NCBI GenBank assembly: GCA_965262315.1
Contig: CBDHFJ010000135.1
Span: 1-8,787 of the forward strand
Length of the DNA stretch: 8,787 nt
Direction: 5' to 3'
From: JBCCFK01 sp965262315
GTDB taxonomy: Bacteria; Actinomycetota; Acidimicrobiia; Acidimicrobiales; UBA8592
Part shown: piece after piece, positions 6,964-8,787 of the stretch
How positions within the stretch are numbered: the stretch's first letter is position 1
Layout of the letters: every line of letters begins with the position of its first letter
Position numbers and translations under genes: made by a program
Notes under the pieces: model-generated
The model's database searches: none
Told to the model about the DNA's origin: nothing
The model's input: only the letters and a program-made list of their open reading frames with translations

Positions 6964-7010
6964 TAGATTTGGTCAACGGCCCCCTCGCCGAGCGAGCCGG
7001 GGGGCCGGAG
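6964..7010 (+). promoter_or_regulatory. Promoter, leader hairpin and ribosome binding site of the purine enzyme
   Basis: TAGATT at 6964-6969 is a TANNNT -10 candidate, giving a leader of about 43 nt. The leader contains a strong GC hairpin: GGCCCC (6978-6983) pairs with GGGGCC (7001-7006), and CTCGC (6984-6988) pairs with GCGAG (6992-6996), with a CGA loop and a CCGG bulge. The ribosome binding site GGAG (7007-7010) starts at the base right after the stem, 8 nt before GTG 7019, so folding could limit ribosome access. There is no T-tract, so it does not look like a terminator for the upstream gene. No known riboswitch class is recognised. Confidence 0.45.
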
Positions 7011-7018
7011 CGTGAGCG

Positions 7019-8086
7019 GTGACCACACGAAGCAGTGCCCTCGACCGGGTGCGGACCGGCCTGACCTTCGACGACGTCCTCCTCGTCCCGAAACGATCGA
7101 GGATCCGCAGCCGCCAGGACGTGTCGCTGCGGACCAAGCTGTCGCAGAACGTCGGGATCGACATCCCGGTGGTGGCCGCCAACATGGACACCGTCTGTGA
7201 ACAGGAGATGGCCGCGGCCATGGCGCGTCTGGGCGGTGCCGGCGTCATCCACCGGTTCCTGCCCATCCGGGTCCAGGCCGACATGGTCGCCGCCGTCAAG
7301 GAAGAGAACGCCGAGTTCGCCACCGCCGCTGCGGTCGGCACCGACCATGACGTGCTCGAGCGCGCCAAGGCGCTGGTGGTCGCCGGCTGCGACGCCCTGG
7401 TCCTCGACATCGCGCACGGCCACGCCGAGCACAGCATCGACACGCTCAAGAGCCTGAAGGACGCCTTCGCGGACACCGATGTGATCGCCGGCAACGTCGC
7501 CACCCAGGGCGGCGCCGAGGATCTCTACGAGGCCGGGGCCGACGCCATCAAGGTCGGCGTGGGACCCGGGGGTGTGTGCACCACCCGGATCGTGGCCGGC
7601 GTCGGTGTGCCCCAGCTGACCGCCATCGCCGACGCCAGCGTCGTGCCCGTGCCGATCATCGCGGACGGGGGCATCAAGACCTCCGGCGACATCGCCAAGG
7701 CCATCGCTGCCGGCGCCGACACCGTGATGATCGGGTCGATGTTCGCAGGCACCAAAGAGAGCCCGGGCGAGGTCGAGTCCTCGTCACGCGGGCTGATCAA
7801 GCGCGTCCGTGGGATGGCCAGCTTCGAAGCGATCGAGGCCCGGGCCGAGCGCCACGGCGAAGAGATCGACGACGAGTACTTCGAACAGCGGGCCCCCGAA
7901 GGCGTGGAGGGCACCGTGCCCTACAAGGGCGAGGTGTCCAAGCTCGTGGCCACGCTCATGGCCGGCCTCAAGAGCGGCATGAGCTACAGCAACGCCACGA
8001 CGATCCCCGACTTCTGGGAGAAGGCGGAGTTCGTCCGGGTGACCCCGACGGGTCTCCGCGAGAACCTCCCCCACGCGACGCTGTAG
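7019..8086 (+). CDS. CBS-less IMP dehydrogenase / GMP reductase family enzyme
   Basis: A 355-residue TIM-barrel enzyme of guanine nucleotide metabolism, interconverting IMP with XMP (IMPDH) or GMP (GMP reductase). It opens with LTFDDVLLVPKRS (15-27). The catalytic loop GPGGVCTTRIVAGVG (182-196) carries Cys187 and Thr189. ADGGIKTSGDIAKA (215-228), AGTKESPGEVE (243-253) and PEGVEGTVPYKG (293-304) follow IMPDH order. The CBS pair that normally interrupts the barrel is missing: GVIHR (75-79) leads directly to ATAAAVGTD (101-109). AANMDTV (53-59) and the N-terminal KRS-x-SR-DV-L pattern resemble GMP reductases, whereas the C-terminal half resembles IMPDH. The IMPDH flap Arg-Tyr pair reads Glu286-Tyr287. 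Start GTG 7019 has GGAG 8 nt upstream; a nearby GTG at 7012 is out of frame. IMPDH or GMP reductase activity cannot be settled from the sequence alone. Confidence 0.9.
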   Translation: MTTRSSALDRVRTGLTFDDVLLVPKRSRIRSRQDVSLRTKLSQNVGIDIPVVAANMDTVCEQEMAAAMARLGGAGVIHRFLPIRVQADMVAAVKEENAEFATAAAVGTDHDVLERAKALVVAGCDALVLDIAHGHAEHSIDTLKSLKDAFADTDVIAGNVATQGGAEDLYEAGADAIKVGVGPGGVCTTRIVAGVGVPQLTAIADASVVPVPIIADGGIKTSGDIAKAIAAGADTVMIGSMFAGTKESPGEVESSSRGLIKRVRGMASFEAIEARAERHGEEIDDEYFEQRAPEGVEGTVPYKGEVSKLVATLMAGLKSGMSYSNATTIPDFWEKAEFVRVTPTGLRENLPHATL

Positions 8087-8108
8087 TTGCTGCGAGTTCG
8101 CGCCGTGC

Positions 8109-8137
8109 CGGCGCTCATGCGCAGAGCGCAAGCGCCG
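8109..8137. terminator. Intrinsic-type terminator hairpin after the purine enzyme
   Basis: CGGCGCT (8109-8115) pairs with AGCGCCG (8131-8137), and inside it TGCGC (8118-8122) pairs with GCGCA (8126-8130) around an AGA loop, giving 12 paired bases with only a CA bulge. The stem begins 22 nt after the purine-enzyme stop and is followed by TTCGATTCG, a weak T-containing tail. Placement between convergent genes supports termination in the plus direction. Confidence 0.6.
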
Positions 8138-8149
8138 TTCGATTCGACC

Positions 8150-8184
8150 GGGGAACCCGGCCGTATCTCCTGCTCGGGTTCCTC
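8150..8184. terminator. Second hairpin overlapping the stop of the right-edge gene
   Basis: GGAACCCG (8152-8159) pairs perfectly with CGGGTTCC (8175-8182) across a 15-nt loop; one wobble and one more pair extend the stem into the minus-strand stop codon (8183-8185). It sits at the 3' end of the right-edge gene and is a plausible terminator for it. No T-tract is seen on the minus strand, so the role is uncertain. Confidence 0.4.
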
Positions 8185-8787
8185 AGCCGGTACGGGCGAT
8201 GAACCAGCGGGTGCGGGGGCCTTCGGGGCTGAGCTCGAAGGCCTCGGCCTCGTCCGGGCTGGTCAGGGTCGGGTACTCCTCGACCAGGGCGATCACAAAC
8301 CCGTCGCCGACGGAGAGCTGCGCCCAGGCGTCGCTGCCCTCGGCCACACCGAAGGCCGTCGTGAGCGGCTCGAAGCCCCAGGTGGAGCCATCGGCCGACC
8401 ATGCGACCCAGGTCTCGGGCGACGTGTAGTCGGCGTAGTCGAAGTACTCGTCGCCTTCCTCGGCGAACTCGGTCGTCGCCGCGCTGGTCTCGGACCCGCT
8501 GTCGATCTCCACCGACGGATCCGACTCGAACACGCCGAAGTCCTCCTGGGTGAAGGTCACCAGCTCCTCGCCCGTCTCCGGATCCTCGATGCGCAACGAG
8601 AAGACGGGTTCCTCCACCTCGACCACGCCGACAGGCGCTTCGTCGGAGTCCATCTCCTCGGCCGTGAAGGTGCGCAGCACCTCGTCGGTGGTGGTGTCGA
8701 CCAGGAGGCCGGTGCCGTCCTCCTCGACGCGCAACTCGATTCCGTTGCTCGAGGCCCAGACACCGGGCTCGCTCTCGATCTCGTCCG
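8183..8787 (-). CDS. Acidic repeat-containing protein of unknown function, C-terminal part
   Basis: The minus-strand frame enters from the right edge and runs to a TGA at 8183; 200 residues are visible and the start lies outside. An internal TTG at 8734 is not needed, since the frame stays open to the edge. Codons are strongly GC-ended, supporting a real gene. Two related segments occur in tandem: 17-45 (ELRVEE ... LRTFTAEEM; 8651-8737) and 63-83 (SLRIEDPETGEELVTFTQEDF without its last residue; 8537-8599). A Glu/Asp/Ser/Thr-rich linker follows. The last part contains WVAWSADGSTWGFEPL (126-141) and SVGDGFVIALVEEYP, resembling the W-x-S-x-DG-x-x-W strands of BNR or beta-propeller-like secreted proteins. 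I infer an extracytoplasmic, beta-rich protein, but cannot see a signal peptide. No enzyme motif is recognised. Its end converges on the purine enzyme. Confidence 0.75.
   Translation of the reverse strand, partial: DEIESEPGVWASSNGIELRVEEDGTGLLVDTTTDEVLRTFTAEEMDSDEAPVGVVEVEEPVFSLRIEDPETGEELVTFTQEDFGVFESDPSVEIDSGSETSAATTEFAEEGDEYFDYADYTSPETWVAWSADGSTWGFEPLTTAFGVAEGSDAWAQLSVGDGFVIALVEEYPTLTSPDEAEAFELSPEGPRTRWFIARTG

Noticed and set aside
5442..7028. 528-residue minus-strand open frame
   Set aside because: It overlaps the crotonase antisense and the SDR in another frame, with no family features; both overlapped genes are clearly real.
7012..7200. GTG at 7012 as a start for a small plus-strand gene
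   Set aside because: It is out of frame with the purine enzyme, encodes nothing recognisable and overlaps its conserved N-terminus.
1..8787. CRISPR arrays, tRNA or rRNA genes, insertion sequences, toxin-antitoxin or phage genes
   Set aside because: I saw no regularly spaced repeats, cloverleaf-like RNA sequence, transposase or integrase motif, or terminal inverted repeat anywhere in the window.

Overview
The window is GC-rich DNA with strongly GC-biased third codon positions, compact genes and actinobacterial protein types: a DinB / mycothiol-dependent-fold protein, NAD-dependent zinc alcohol dehydrogenase, family III CoA-transferase, crotonase and SDR. I infer an Actinomycetota chromosome, possibly Acidimicrobiia, but nothing in the window fixes the taxon. 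I see no mobile element, CRISPR array, tRNA or rRNA.

Layout. Bases 1-129 hold the edge-cut start of an unrecognised minus-strand ORF. A membrane-associated family 2 glycosyltransferase follows on the minus strand (176-1186). Next is a tight minus-strand pair: a zinc alcohol dehydrogenase (2474-3571) and a CaiB/BaiF CoA-transferase (1301-2471) that start 2 nt apart. The CoA-transferase is broken by a one-base frameshift at 2004-2006. A histidine phosphatase (3679-4362, plus) diverges from this pair and converges on a DinB-like protein (4441-5079, minus). An SDR oxidoreductase (5179-5943, minus) diverges from an enoyl-CoA hydratase/isomerase-family protein (6069-6917, plus). Downstream is a CBS-less IMP dehydrogenase/GMP reductase-family enzyme (7019-8086, plus). 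It converges on an acidic, repeat-bearing protein of unknown function (8183-8787, minus) that runs off the right edge.

Function. The dehydrogenase, CoA-transferase, SDR and crotonase together look like acyl-CoA, alcohol or xenobiotic/lipid catabolism of the kind common in actinobacteria. No substrate can be read from the sequence. The purine enzyme, the glycosyltransferase and the right-edge protein look unrelated to that theme.

Regulation. Two plus-strand genes (3679 and 6069) have a TANNNT -10 hexamer exactly 8 nt before the start codon, which fits leaderless mRNAs. Most minus-strand genes have clear GGAGG-type ribosome binding sites. Both convergent junctions contain strong hairpins. The purine enzyme has a GC-rich hairpin directly against its ribosome binding site.

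I did not find a convincing new biological system. The best leads are the frameshifted CoA-transferase, the purine enzyme with mixed IMPDH/GMPR signatures and an altered flap motif, the crotonase lacking both hydratase glutamates, and the repeat protein at the right edge.
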